From the NCBI RefSeq assembly GCF_029542085.1, contig NZ_CP107036.1:1116001-1180000 (forward strand): a stretch of 64,000 bases of DNA, given 5' to 3'. Below the pieces are notes generated by a model, which had not been told where the DNA came from, ran no database searches, and worked only from the letters and a program-made list of their open reading frames with translations. A program made the position numbers and the translations under genes. This DNA is from Sphingobacterium sp. ML3W (GTDB lineage Bacteria > Bacteroidota > Bacteroidia > Sphingobacteriales > Sphingobacteriaceae). This document shows, piece by piece, positions 9,520 through 18,800 of the stretch (its first letter is position 1; the number at the start of each line of letters is the position of its first letter).

Positions 9520-11931
9520 ATGGGAATCAGATCTATACCTATTGCAGTAGCGATGCTTTCGCTCACAGGAGTCGCCAATGCGCAGACAGCGAGTATCTTT
9601 GGTAAAATAACTACAATTGATGGTAATTCGGCAGAGTCCGTCAATTTGACCATTAAAGGAATTAATCGGCAGACGCGGACAGATAGAAGTGGGAACTACA
9701 AATTTGACCGATTGAAACCTGGAAGTTACCAGATTGTCGCCAGTTTCACAGGGCTAAATTCGATTGAAAAGGAAGTAACTGTTGAAAATAATAAACCTGT
9801 CATCTTGGATTTCGCTTTAAACGAGAACTACGCTCAACTGCAGGAGGTACTGGTATCTGCTTTCAAAGTCAACCGAACGATCAGCGCTGTAGCCAAGATG
9901 CCCTTGAGCAATATAGAGAATCCGCAGGTGTATAGTACCGTTTCGCATGAGTTATTAAAACAACAGGCAATCACAAATTTTGATGATGCCCTGATCCGAA
10001 ATGTCTCGGGGCTCAGCCGCACATGGGAATCCACAGGTCGAGCAGGAGATGGAGGTGCATATTTTTCCTTGCGGGGTTTTGAAGCACAAAGTAATCTTGT
10101 TAACGGGCTTCCCGGCTTATCAAGCGGTATCCTAGATCCGGCCGGAATAGAGGAGATTCAAGTCTTGAAAGGACCCTCCGGTACATTATTCGGCGCCAGT
10201 TTTTATGGGTATGGTGGTGTAATCAATACGATTATGAAAAGACCGTATTTTGAAAATGGAGGTGAAGTTTCCTACAACTATGGTAGCAATAAGTTGCATC
10301 GGGCGACAGTTGATCTCAATGGCATACTGAATAAAGGTAAAACCCTGGCACTCAGGATCAATTCAGCCTATCATCATGAATACAGTTTTCAGGATGCGGG
10401 ATTTAAAAAATCCTTTTATTTTGCACCATCGTTGACCTATAAAGTAAATGACAGGTTTACAGTTAATCTGATGACCGAATTGCTTGACATGAAAAGGGCT
10501 GTTGCTCCGGTTTTTTTCCATTCGGATAGGGTAGCACCGCTTACATTTAAAACTATAGACGAACTAAACCTTGATCCCAAGCTTTCCTTTACAAGCAATG
10601 AACTGACCATCAAAAATCCGCGGACGAATATACAGGGCGAAGTACTCTATAAAATCAATGAAAAATGGAATTCGCAGACCGTGGTTTCATTTGGAAAGGT
10701 GAAGTCGAATGGAATATACACTTATATATGGGGTAACCAGGGCAATTTTTTTGACCAATATTTTCACAATGAAAATCAAAAGACCAGAACCTATGATCTG
10801 CAGCAAAATTTCAACGGTGATTTTAAATTGGCTGGCTTAAGAAACAGGCTTTTGGTTGGTGTTGACTATTTTTCAAGGAATGTAAAGGAAAATGGATCCG
10901 GCTGGGGACTAGGGCGTAGGGTAAGCCCACAGGGTGAAATAAAAGGACCATTGGATGAAAACTCAACAGTATTAGATCCCGTTCCACTGACCAAGGATGC
11001 CATTGACAAGTTGCTTGCAGGGACACAAGCCGGAGGTTCTTCCCATATCAAAAATAGCTCATTTAGTGTATATGGTTCCGATCTAGTGGATCTTACAGAT
11101 AAACTCTCCGTTATGGTGAGCCTGCGGGCAGATTATTTTGACTCAAAAGGCGATGTTTCCAATAAAGATGATAATTATAGCCAATGGGCACTTTCTCCAA
11201 AATTTGGAATTGTCTACGAGATCGTAAAAGATAGAGTCTCGATATTTGCTAATTATATGAATGCTTTCTATAATGTCGCACCGAGCATAACCTATGACGA
11301 CAATAATGTAAAAACAGGTGTACAGTCATTTAAGCCCGAGCGGGCTAACCAATGGGAATTTGGCGCCAAAGCAAATTTGATCAAAGATAGACTATGGACC
11401 ACATTAGCATTATACGACATTACAGTTGCAAATAGAGTATACAGTACACCAACCGGATCTATACAAGGGGGGAAGGTAGAAAGCAAGGGTTTTGATTTTG
11501 ATATTGAAGCATTGCCTTACCAGGGAGTTTCGGTAAAAGCTGGCTTTAGCTATAATGATATCCAGATAATTGCCGGGAATGGAAATGACTTCTATAATGA
11601 AAAAGGACGAGCTCCCGGAGGACAAGGCCCGGGTACTTTGGCAAATCTTTGGGGAAGTTATCAGATTCAGCATGGGAAGTTGCGAAATCTCGGTTTTGGA
11701 ATCGGAGGTAACTATGGTGGAAAATATAAGGTAGTAGACAATAGTGTGACGGGTGTATTTGAACTTCCGAGTTATGCGCTTTTAAACGGAAGTATCTTTT
11801 ATTCTTTTCATAAATTCCGCGTAAACTTTAATATGAACAATATCAACAATAAACAATACTATATTGGTTATTGGTCTGTTAATCCACAACAAAAAAGAAA
11901 TTTTGTGGCAACAGTTTCCTACAAACTGTAA
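9520..11931 (+). CDS. TonB-dependent ferric-siderophore receptor
   Basis: An 803-residue outer-membrane importer of ferric siderophores driven by TonB. The N-terminal signal peptide ends near residue 22 (VANAQT). Residues about 26-105 form a carboxypeptidase-regulatory-like beta-sandwich typical of Bacteroidota receptors, then come the plug domain (about 115-240, with SLRGF and the VLKGPSGTLFGAS region) and a 22-strand barrel closing with a C-terminal aromatic-rich strand. It lacks an adjacent SusD gene, which argues against a glycan role. It resembles FhuA/FpvA-type hydroxamate receptors more than SusC. It stands alone between hairpins and has a palindromic element upstream. Confidence 0.9.
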   Translation: MGIRSIPIAVAMLSLTGVANAQTASIFGKITTIDGNSAESVNLTIKGINRQTRTDRSGNYKFDRLKPGSYQIVASFTGLNSIEKEVTVENNKPVILDFALNENYAQLQEVLVSAFKVNRTISAVAKMPLSNIENPQVYSTVSHELLKQQAITNFDDALIRNVSGLSRTWESTGRAGDGGAYFSLRGFEAQSNLVNGLPGLSSGILDPAGIEEIQVLKGPSGTLFGASFYGYGGVINTIMKRPYFENGGEVSYNYGSNKLHRATVDLNGILNKGKTLALRINSAYHHEYSFQDAGFKKSFYFAPSLTYKVNDRFTVNLMTELLDMKRAVAPVFFHSDRVAPLTFKTIDELNLDPKLSFTSNELTIKNPRTNIQGEVLYKINEKWNSQTVVSFGKVKSNGIYTYIWGNQGNFFDQYFHNENQKTRTYDLQQNFNGDFKLAGLRNRLLVGVDYFSRNVKENGSGWGLGRRVSPQGEIKGPLDENSTVLDPVPLTKDAIDKLLAGTQAGGSSHIKNSSFSVYGSDLVDLTDKLSVMVSLRADYFDSKGDVSNKDDNYSQWALSPKFGIVYEIVKDRVSIFANYMNAFYNVAPSITYDDNNVKTGVQSFKPERANQWEFGAKANLIKDRLWTTLALYDITVANRVYSTPTGSIQGGKVESKGFDFDIEALPYQGVSVKAGFSYNDIQIIAGNGNDFYNEKGRAPGGQGPGTLANLWGSYQIQHGKLRNLGFGIGGNYGGKYKVVDNSVTGVFELPSYALLNGSIFYSFHKFRVNFNMNNINNKQYYIGYWSVNPQQKRNFVATVSYKL

Positions 11932-11985
11932 TTTAAGATGCTTACCAAATTGGAGGAGATTTAGCTGAAATCCTTCAGACGCTCC

Positions 11986-12017
11986 AACGGCAGATCGTTT
12001 AAGGACCTGCCGTTTTT
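11986..12017 (+). terminator. Terminator after siderophore receptor
   Basis: AACGGCAG and CTGCCGTT form an 8-base-pair GC-rich stem with a 13-base loop, running into TTTTT. Apart from the regulator remnant, the rest of 11932-12423 shows no recognisable gene. Confidence 0.8.
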
Positions 12018-12222
12018 GTTGCTATATCCAGGGATTTTATTTCCCATTTTATGTTATCAAAAGGCCAAGCTTCTCGAAGGAGAGCGCAACTGGCCAGCAG
12101 CGAAGTAGATTTTACTAAGTATGTGCCATCGGGGATTTGTAAATTTGAACACGGACAAAAAATAGTTGTTTGGCGACTTGGCTACTATTGATTCCAATCG
12201 GGGTAACTACAGGCTGGTTACT

Positions 12223-12390
12223 TTAGGATCTGCTCTCTGTACCTGATTCCCATGCACCCATGGTATCAATAAATTGATGAAGGCTTTTTCCTAATTCAGT
12301 CAGTTCGTAATCAACCGATACAGGCATGGTAATATTTTGTGTTCTAGTGATAAGCTTGTTCGGTTCAAGGAACCTGTTTTTATCCCTATG
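12223..12390 (-). pseudogene. HxlR-family regulator remnant (C-terminal part)
   Basis: The reverse strand translates to the end of an HxlR-type winged-helix regulator. Recognisable pieces are LEPNKLITRTQNITMP, then VSVDYELTELGKSLHQFID and TMGAWESGTESRS before a TAA at 12223-12225. The DNA-recognition half that should precede this is absent or unreadable, and no start codon gives a full-length protein. HxlR proteins are about 110 residues; only about 50 remain. Its former target gene cannot be identified. Confidence 0.75.
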
Positions 12391-12423
12391 AATTAGCCGG
12401 AATTATTTTTCGGATGGCATTGC

Positions 12424-13143
12424 TTAAAACCTGTATCCCAGTGACAATGCGGTGCGGAGCCCCGCAAAGGGTCCTTTGGTTGTTATGGTGACACCTTCGG
12501 CGCTGACTTCTTTTTTCAGATCTAGTACATCGATGTCAAAATTGTCCAATTGTTTTCGAACCTCCCGTTGTTCCTCTGCGCTAAGCTGCATTTTCCCCTC
12601 AAATGTACCTTTGTTGAATCCATAATTTGGACCGATAATCCGCCAGTCTAAATAGATCGCATCACCGAGGCGCCATTGGCTACCGATCGCCACTCCGACA
12701 GTAAGAGCATTCAAAGAGCCTGAAATAGGAACCTCTTTTTGATAGTCTGACTGATCGACCGAAAGTATGGTGGAGAGGTGGTAGTTGGAATACTTGATAA
12801 AGGGTGCGATATAAAATCCTTTAAACGCTTCTTTATTTCGGAGGTAAAATCGCAACTCTGGTGTAAACGAAAAAGCCGCAAGTTTTGCCTCGCCAAGAAT
12901 ATTATAAGTATCATCGACACCGGATTCCCATATCGACCGGAATGGAAGGCCAGATTTGGAACGTAAGCTAAGCGTTCCGTTCAGTGATATATGCTCCTGA
13001 ATGGTTTTTTCATATTCAAATGCAAGGTTACCAACTGAGAGAGGCAGTAGATTCAATTTAATTAAATTGGATGATTTCTGTGCCTTTAGTCCGGTAATTG
13101 CTAATAATCCAATAACCAATGTCGTCAAGTAGTGCAGATTCAT
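12424..13143 (-). CDS. Outer-membrane beta-barrel protein, DUF3575-like
   Basis: A 239-residue exported protein, with the start taken at 13143 because that methionine begins a good signal peptide (LVIGLLAITGLKAQ); an upstream in-frame ATG at 13194 would add 17 residues and spoil it. The mature part has alternating beta-strand patterns (AFEYEKTI, GFYIAPFIKYSNYHL) and ends in an aromatic residue (LGYRF), as outer-membrane barrels do. It resembles DUF3575 proteins of Bacteroidota, whose function is unknown. It appears monocistronic. Confidence 0.7.
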   Translation of the reverse strand: MNLHYLTTLVIGLLAITGLKAQKSSNLIKLNLLPLSVGNLAFEYEKTIQEHISLNGTLSLRSKSGLPFRSIWESGVDDTYNILGEAKLAAFSFTPELRFYLRNKEAFKGFYIAPFIKYSNYHLSTILSVDQSDYQKEVPISGSLNALTVGVAIGSQWRLGDAIYLDWRIIGPNYGFNKGTFEGKMQLSAEEQREVRKQLDNFDIDVLDLKKEVSAEGVTITTKGPFAGLRTALSLGYRF

Positions 13144-13194
13144 AGTTGATGTCGTAAAATAAAATGCCAAATATATCGGAATAGATGATATCAT

Positions 13195-13711
13195 CCAATG
13201 TTATTATACAATTTGGGAAATTCTTTTTTATTCATGGAAACGTTGTTTTACAAGGATTTATTTTATCTCGATGGAAAAATAAAAAAGGATGACCAGCTTG
13301 CTGAGCCAGTAAACTCCCCGACAACTATATGGTAACAATTTAACAAGATGAGCTGGATAAAGATTAATCAGCGGTAAGACATTGTTTTTAATCTAAACAC
13401 GTTAAAATTTCTTTAAAGTGTTTTAAAGTTAATTTGTAGTGATTGAAATGATTTGTTGTTAACTATTGTGATTCAAGTGTTTCAAAACTATAGTGTTTAT
13501 TATACACTATAACGTTTTCGGTAATTACGCAATCGTTTGATGAAATTTCTTAAAGCTTTTCCGCCTATATTGTTACTGATTTTAAACCGCTAAATTTCTT
13601 GATATAGAAATTTAAAGATACGATGAAAATAGGTAACGGATATAAAAATCCGGGATGGGGTTCTTGCGAATAAAATAATTAATACAATTCATAAACTTAA
13701 TTTAAAAACCA
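13195..13711. promoter_or_regulatory. Gene-free A/T-rich region with an inverted repeat before the M60 peptidase
   Basis: This stretch holds the divergent control regions of the DUF3575-like and M60 genes. The only clear structure is TATAGTGT (13489-13496) and its complement ACACTATA (13504-13511) around a 7-base spacer. Without a U-tract this looks more like a protein site than a terminator. I see no small gene here. Confidence 0.4.
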
Positions 13712-15049
13712 ATGAGAAAGAACATCTTTTATGTTATTGCATTCTGCTTTATTGCTGCATTTTCATCCTGCAAAAGGGACGGTGGTTTGATTCCTGTTCC
13801 TGCTGATCCACAAACCCTGGAACTGGCTGTTGCAGACAGCGTGCAGATTTTCAAAATTACACCATCGGCTTCTACAGAGGTGGATCGACTACAATTCAGA
13901 GCAAATCACAACGATATGCAGGCTACAGGATTTTATGTCGCTCCCAATAGCACAATTACGCTGAACGTAAAAATCAATGCCGGTACCACTGTTGCCCGTC
14001 TGGCAATTGGTACGCCTTTTCGAGATAATATTCGACCAGTTAGACAGTATTTTAATCTTCAGGCGGGAACGCAGACCTTCACAGCCGATCAGTATGGAGG
14101 TTTAGTGTATGTGATTTATACCACCAACAATTACAGTACCCCCGGAGAAATTGAATTGACCTTTGGAGATGGCTTCATTCCTGTTCCGTATTTCCAAAAA
14201 GGGAAAACAACGCATGCACAATGGTTGTTGACTTTGGACTCGCTTAAAAATATAGCGCCGGATGTCATGTTCTCTTCTGACCGTACGATTATGGTCGCCA
14301 ATATGGATGAGGCTCTTCTATATCGGAACGAAGATCAGCAGTTAATTGTCGATCGACTGGACTCTATCATCGGCTTTTCAAATTATATTAGTGGCTTGAG
14401 TGGGGCAAGCGGCGTACATGCAATCCCTTATAACAAACATCTAATTACTGTTAGAGATTCTTCTGCTGGGGGGTATATGGCCGCTGGTATTTCTATTTAT
14501 TTTACAGAATCATTATCGTATAGAATGCTGCAACCTAAATACCTCTCCAATACAAACGGCTGGGGAATCTGGCATGAAGTGGGGCATACTTATCAGCAAA
14601 AGGCTTGGACTTGGGGCAATCTTACCGAAACAACAGTGAATGTCTACTCATTGGCCAGCGAAAGAGGATTTGGTATTCCTGTGAGCCGTATTATCGCAAA
14701 TAATTCCTGGCCAAAATTAGATACGTACTTTCAAAAGAATATAGCAGACCGTGATTTTAATGCGGGTGATAATGACCTAAAAATGATTATGTTCCATCAA
14801 TTATGGTTGGCATTTGGCGATAACCTCTATATTAATTTGAGTAGATCTACACGTGAAAATCGACCAACCATTTCTACTGATGCCGAAAAGATGCGTTACT
14901 TTATGCTTTCAGCCTGTCAGATTACACAAAAGGATCTCTCAGATTTCTTTAGAAAATGGGGCTTCAAAGTTGATGAATCTGTTTATACAGAAATTGCTAA
15001 CCTTAGTTTAACTGCACCGGCTCAGGATATTACCTTATTGAGGGATTAG
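13712..15049 (+). CDS. Secreted M60-family (enhancin-like) metallopeptidase lipoprotein
   Basis: A 445-residue lipoprotein with signal peptide and lipobox Cys20 (AAFSS-C). The zinc motif HEVGH (His288, Glu289, His292) followed by a further glutamate in NLTETT (Glu306) fits the M60 pattern HExxH-x(8-28)-E. M60 enzymes of gut and tissue bacteria cleave mucin-type glycoproteins. Residues about 30-165 form an N-terminal beta-rich region before the peptidase core. The enzyme should sit on the cell surface. No SusC/SusD pair or glycosidase is adjacent, so its substrate can only be guessed as glycoprotein. Confidence 0.87.
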   Translation: MRKNIFYVIAFCFIAAFSSCKRDGGLIPVPADPQTLELAVADSVQIFKITPSASTEVDRLQFRANHNDMQATGFYVAPNSTITLNVKINAGTTVARLAIGTPFRDNIRPVRQYFNLQAGTQTFTADQYGGLVYVIYTTNNYSTPGEIELTFGDGFIPVPYFQKGKTTHAQWLLTLDSLKNIAPDVMFSSDRTIMVANMDEALLYRNEDQQLIVDRLDSIIGFSNYISGLSGASGVHAIPYNKHLITVRDSSAGGYMAAGISIYFTESLSYRMLQPKYLSNTNGWGIWHEVGHTYQQKAWTWGNLTETTVNVYSLASERGFGIPVSRIIANNSWPKLDTYFQKNIADRDFNAGDNDLKMIMFHQLWLAFGDNLYINLSRSTRENRPTISTDAEKMRYFMLSACQITQKDLSDFFRKWGFKVDESVYTEIANLSLTAPAQDITLLRD

Positions 15050-15124
15050 ACGATTTGATGTCGCTGTCAGCTGACATTATCCTCATTGTTCAGATAGTCT
15101 TTTAGAATAGAGGATATTGGAAAT

Positions 15125-15158
15125 AAAAAGGCAAATCATTTTATTGATCTGCCTTTTT
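15125..15158. terminator. Bidirectional terminator between M60 gene and tRNA-His
   Basis: AAAAAGGCAAATCA pairs with TGATCTGCCTTTTT (one mismatch) around a 6-base loop. It has a T-run for plus-strand transcripts of the peptidase gene and a matching T-run for minus-strand transcripts of the tRNA gene. Confidence 0.8.
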
Positions 15159-15160
15159 TG

Positions 15161-15235
15161 GGTAAGTAATGGGGCTCGAACCCACGACCCCTAGAACCAC
15201 AATCTAGTGCTCTAACCAACTGAGCTATACCTACC
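15161..15235 (-). tRNA. tRNA-His (anticodon GTG)
   Basis: The reverse strand folds into a full cloverleaf. The acceptor stem pairs GTAGGTA with TACTTAC, preceded by the extra G(-1) and followed by the C73 that mark histidine tRNAs. The D arm is GCTCAGTTGGTTAGAGC. The anticodon stem CTAGA/TCTAG holds the loop TTGTGGT with anticodon GTG, and the T arm carries TTCGAGC. A complete CCA end is not encoded. Confidence 0.96.
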
Positions 15236-15435
15236 GTGATTTTGATGTCACAAAAGTAGTATTATAGCCCATATCTTCCAAATGTTTTTTAAACTTTTTG
15301 ATTAAACAATTGTCTATCAAATGGTATATTTTTATCGGAGCATATTGAAAGGCGACAAAAGATAATATTCGCGTAACAATTTCGGTTCAAATGGCCATAA
15401 TTGGACCTTGGTCTATTATTTGTATTATACTATTT

Positions 15436-15996
15436 ATGGGAAAATTTTTAAAATTTTTAATCGTTGTAGCCATTTTGGCAGTAGGAGCCTGGTTTGTCTA
15501 TCAAAAATATAATAGCGGACCACGGGTAGAGAGCAAGCATCAGCTTCTTGTTGATCGCATTGAAGCTATGGGTAAATTGGAATTGGTGAAATATCGCTAC
15601 AGCGATGTTGTTGAACATAAAAATATCAATACGTTCTTGCCTACGGCAAGCGTATTGCTAATTGTCAAAGCTGATGCTGTTGGTTGTGTGAATTTAACAA
15701 AACTGACACCGGAGGATATTAAGGTGGTAGGGGACTCTGTTTCCATTAAATTGCCCGCTCCGGAGATTTGTTATATTAAGATTGACCACGAAGCATCAAA
15801 GGTATATGATACCAAAATGGCTTTCCTCCGGGAGGCGGAATTGGTTGATGAAGCTTACAAAACTGCTGAAAAAGCTGTAGCAGATGATGTGAAGAAATCC
15901 GATATCCTGCAACAAACCAAAGCAAATGCAACGACTGTGTTCAAACCATTGTTGCAGGGACTGGGCTTTTCGAAGATCAACCTTACTTTTGAGTAG
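15436..15996 (+). CDS. DUF4230 membrane-anchored protein
   Basis: A 186-residue protein with a single N-terminal membrane helix (FLIVVAILAVGAWFVYQK) and a soluble domain of the DUF4230 family, recognised by the pattern GKLELVKYRYSDVVEHK and the late C-terminal strand FKPLLQGLGFSKINLTF. The function of DUF4230 is unknown. The start at 15436 is chosen because it gives a normal signal-anchor; an in-frame ATG at 15391 would add 15 hydrophobic residues and a second short helix. The gene converges on the AraC gene at 16045 and appears monocistronic. Confidence 0.78.
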   Translation: MGKFLKFLIVVAILAVGAWFVYQKYNSGPRVESKHQLLVDRIEAMGKLELVKYRYSDVVEHKNINTFLPTASVLLIVKADAVGCVNLTKLTPEDIKVVGDSVSIKLPAPEICYIKIDHEASKVYDTKMAFLREAELVDEAYKTAEKAVADDVKKSDILQQTKANATTVFKPLLQGLGFSKINLTFE

Positions 15997-16044
15997 ATGG
16001 GTTAAGCTCATGTTGATTTTTTCTTGATCTCAGAAAGGTTTGTT

Positions 16045-16911
16045 TTAATGCTGTATATGTGATCTGTACCTACTTGGGGTAATACCTTTGATGGATTTAA
16101 AAATTTTATTAAAATTCGAAAGGCTATTGAAACCACAGGCAAAGGCTATGTTGGTGATCTGTAATTTATTTTCAGTAATCAGTCGGCATGATTCACTGAT
16201 GCGTACTTCATTGACAAACTGAACAAAGGTCTTTTGTGTACGGGACTTAAAATAACGACAGAACGAATGTTTGGACATATTCGCTAGGGTCGCAACCTGA
16301 TCCAGCGGAATCTCTTTTGTAAAGTTGTTGAACACAAACTTAAAGATACGGTCGATTTTCTCATTATCTACCGAACTGTAATTGTGCGTGTAACCTGGAC
16401 TGGAAAGATACGCATATTCATCGGTTGTAATCAACAATTCGATGATTTCAAACAGCAATATTGTTTTTCTAAAACCATAGTCAAGATGAACTATTTGTTC
16501 CAATTTGTGTTTTAGCTGCTGCTTTGTTTCTCCCCGAAATAGAAGTCCCCGCTTGGAGGCAGTCAGAAAAGCCTCTATTTTATGTGTTTTAAAAAACTGC
16601 CCCAATACCTCTAAGAGTAATTTAGGCTCGACATAAAGTGCCATTGAGCGCGATAGATCTGTCGAATCCTGATTCGAGTTGTCATTGTGCCAAACATGGG
16701 GTAGGTCCGGCCCCACAAAAGTCAATTCATCGGTCGAAAAACTGTCGATACTGTCACCTATAATACGTTTACCCTCACTTTGGACAATATAAGTCATCTG
16801 GCAGGCACTGTGAAAATGGAATTCGGTGGAAAAAAACGGCTGACAGACTTCTTTTGTTGCAAATGTCGCTATCTCGGATCCCTCCAATATTTTTGTGAAG
16901 ATGGGTTTCAT
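16045..16911 (-). CDS. AraC-family regulator, cupin sensor, probably of the fucose cluster
   Basis: A 288-residue transcription factor with an N-terminal cupin sugar-sensing domain (about 20-150, with EFHFHSACQ) and a C-terminal double helix-turn-helix (about 185-285). The HTH region has MSKHSFCRYFKSRT in the first unit and the conserved FACGFNSLSNFNKIFK and GITPSRYR in the second. It is transcribed away from the mutarotase-fucosidase cluster, with a 184-base shared control region. That placement suggests it activates the cluster in response to L-fucose or a fucoside, which is inference from context. Confidence 0.85.
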   Translation of the reverse strand: MKPIFTKILEGSEIATFATKEVCQPFFSTEFHFHSACQMTYIVQSEGKRIIGDSIDSFSTDELTFVGPDLPHVWHNDNSNQDSTDLSRSMALYVEPKLLLEVLGQFFKTHKIEAFLTASKRGLLFRGETKQQLKHKLEQIVHLDYGFRKTILLFEIIELLITTDEYAYLSSPGYTHNYSSVDNEKIDRIFKFVFNNFTKEIPLDQVATLANMSKHSFCRYFKSRTQKTFVQFVNEVRISESCRLITENKLQITNIAFACGFNSLSNFNKIFKSIKGITPSRYRSHIQH

Positions 16912-17095
16912 TTACTGGTTATCATGTTGTTTAATGGAGGTTAAATATAGCTTATTTTGTCATAAATACGAAATTATAGTCAAAATATCGTTAATATAGT
17001 GTCAGTATTGAGCAATCTAGGTACAGTTTTATTGTCCTAAGAGTAGTAGTTTAGCATGATGTAAAAAGGAATATTGATAACAAGAATACCTAAAT

Positions 17096-17533
17096 ATGAT
17101 ATTAAGAAAATTAGTTCCGTTTGTACCCTTTATGCTCGTTTGTGCAATCTCGATTTTAATGGTTTGCTGTGGACGGGGTAGAGAAATTGAATCTGTCAAA
17201 CGCTATGCTTCCATTACAGGAGTAAAAGCTGAAAAATTGGAATATTACAAAAAACTACATGCGGATGCGTGGCCGACGGTGCTGCGGAAAATCAAGGAAT
17301 GCCATATCCAGAACTATTCTATTTTTTTGAAAGAGGTGGATGGGCAACATTATCTATTCAGCTATTTTGAGTATACCGGAGCGGATTTTAATGCCGATAT
17401 GCAGCGGATGGCTGCTGATCCCGAAACGCAACGTTGGTGGAAGGAAACGGATCCTTGCCAGCTGCCACTCCCGGATGCCCGTGCCAAAGGAGCGGTCTGG
17501 TCGGATATGGAAGAGGTATTTCATACCAACTAA
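17096..17533 (+). CDS. L-fucose/L-rhamnose mutarotase (RhaM family) with lipoprotein-like signal
   Basis: A 145-residue protein whose last 110 residues match the RhaM/DUF718 mutarotase family, which interconverts alpha and beta anomers of L-rhamnose or L-fucose. Key features are LHADAWP with the catalytic-type histidine near residue 55, YSIFL, and the QRWW motif near 111. Unusually, the first 28 residues form a hydrophobic leader ending in CC (LMVCCGRG), as in a lipoprotein or signal-anchor, whereas E. coli RhaM is cytosolic. First gene of the fucose cluster. Given the fucosidase next door, fucose is the likelier substrate. Confidence 0.85.
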   Translation: MILRKLVPFVPFMLVCAISILMVCCGRGREIESVKRYASITGVKAEKLEYYKKLHADAWPTVLRKIKECHIQNYSIFLKEVDGQHYLFSYFEYTGADFNADMQRMAADPETQRWWKETDPCQLPLPDARAKGAVWSDMEEVFHTN

Positions 17534-17709
17534 CTGAAATAGAAAATCCGAATAATAACCTAAAACAAAAAAATGATGAAACCATTATGATTTATTCAGC
17601 TACTCTAAAAAGTGGATAAATCTGATAGCTTCATCACAATTGAAACCGCCGAAGGCAGCATGAATGCTTTAAAGAGAAAATTGACTAATGAATAAACAAA
17701 TTTATACAG

Positions 17710-18756
17710 ATGAAAAAGCAGGTGTTTTTTAGTTTAACCTTATGCTTATTGGCAGCTAAGGTAATCGCCCAAACGAAAGTTGTTATACCCACAGCATTCG
17801 ATAAACCCAATCGATACCAACAGGAGCAGATCGATCGCAAGTATGGAATGTTTATCCATTTTGGTATAAATACCTTTCACGATCAGGAGTGGACGGACGG
17901 GTCAAAACCCACCAGTTCTTATACCCCAACAACCATTGACGCAAAACAATGGGTATCTACGGCGAAAGCTGCCGGAATGAAATATATCATATTGGTCAGC
18001 AAGCATCACGATGGTTTTTGCTTATGGGATAGTAAATATACTGATTACGATGTGGCAAATTCAGCTAACAAGACGAATGTTGTGGCGGCGCTGGCAAAGG
18101 AATGCCGTAAGCAGGGCATCCGTCTGGGACTTTATTATTCCTTGTGGGACAGGAAACAGAATGGCAATGTAAATGACAGAAAAGCGGATAGAGCTTATAA
18201 TACCTATATGCTCAGTCAATTAACGGAGCTGCTTGATATGACCAAGAAGTATACAGACATCGTTGAACTTTGGTTGGATGGCGGCTGGGAAAAGGAGAAT
18301 TACAGATGGCCCGCACAGGAAATCTATACGCTGGTCAAAAGTAAGGCTCCTCAGTGTCAGGTGGGTATCAATTGGACCATTGGTAGTCCCGAAAATGCAG
18401 ATAAACACGTTGTGCAGCCTAAGGATCAACAGAATTTATTCCCGATACGTTATTTCCCAAGTGACTTCCGTTTAGGTGATCCATATTTGCCAGGTACACC
18501 CGATCCTAAACTCTTTACAGCACAGGGAAATATCTACTATATGCCTTTCGAGACAACAGTTGTACTCGGCGAGCGCTGGTTTTATAATACAACAGACAAA
18601 AAATACAAGACACTTGCAGAACTGGAAGATATCTACCGTACAGCAACAGCACAGGATAATATACTGATCCTGAATGTTGGACCCAATAGGGAAGGACGTA
18701 TCAAAGAGACAGATGTGGCGTTGCTTCTCCAATTGAAAGAAAAATTAAAATTATAA
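17710..18756 (+). CDS. Exported alpha-L-fucosidase, GH29 (short form)
   Basis: A 348-residue GH29 retaining fucosidase that releases terminal L-fucose from glycans. A signal peptide ends near residue 20 (AAKVIAQ), placing it in the periplasm or beyond. Family signatures are KYGMFIHFG near 45, VSKHHDGFCLWDS near 95, and WLDGGW with the expected nucleophile Asp190. It is shorter than typical GH29 enzymes because it ends after the barrel (LNVGPNREGRI) and lacks the C-terminal beta-sandwich. It lies between the mutarotase and fuconate dehydratase genes and is probably in the same operon. Confidence 0.92.
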   Translation: MKKQVFFSLTLCLLAAKVIAQTKVVIPTAFDKPNRYQQEQIDRKYGMFIHFGINTFHDQEWTDGSKPTSSYTPTTIDAKQWVSTAKAAGMKYIILVSKHHDGFCLWDSKYTDYDVANSANKTNVVAALAKECRKQGIRLGLYYSLWDRKQNGNVNDRKADRAYNTYMLSQLTELLDMTKKYTDIVELWLDGGWEKENYRWPAQEIYTLVKSKAPQCQVGINWTIGSPENADKHVVQPKDQQNLFPIRYFPSDFRLGDPYLPGTPDPKLFTAQGNIYYMPFETTVVLGERWFYNTTDKKYKTLAELEDIYRTATAQDNILILNVGPNREGRIKETDVALLLQLKEKLKL

Positions 18757-18800
18757 AGCAGAAATACACCTATCCATAGATTATAAAAATTAGTATTAGT

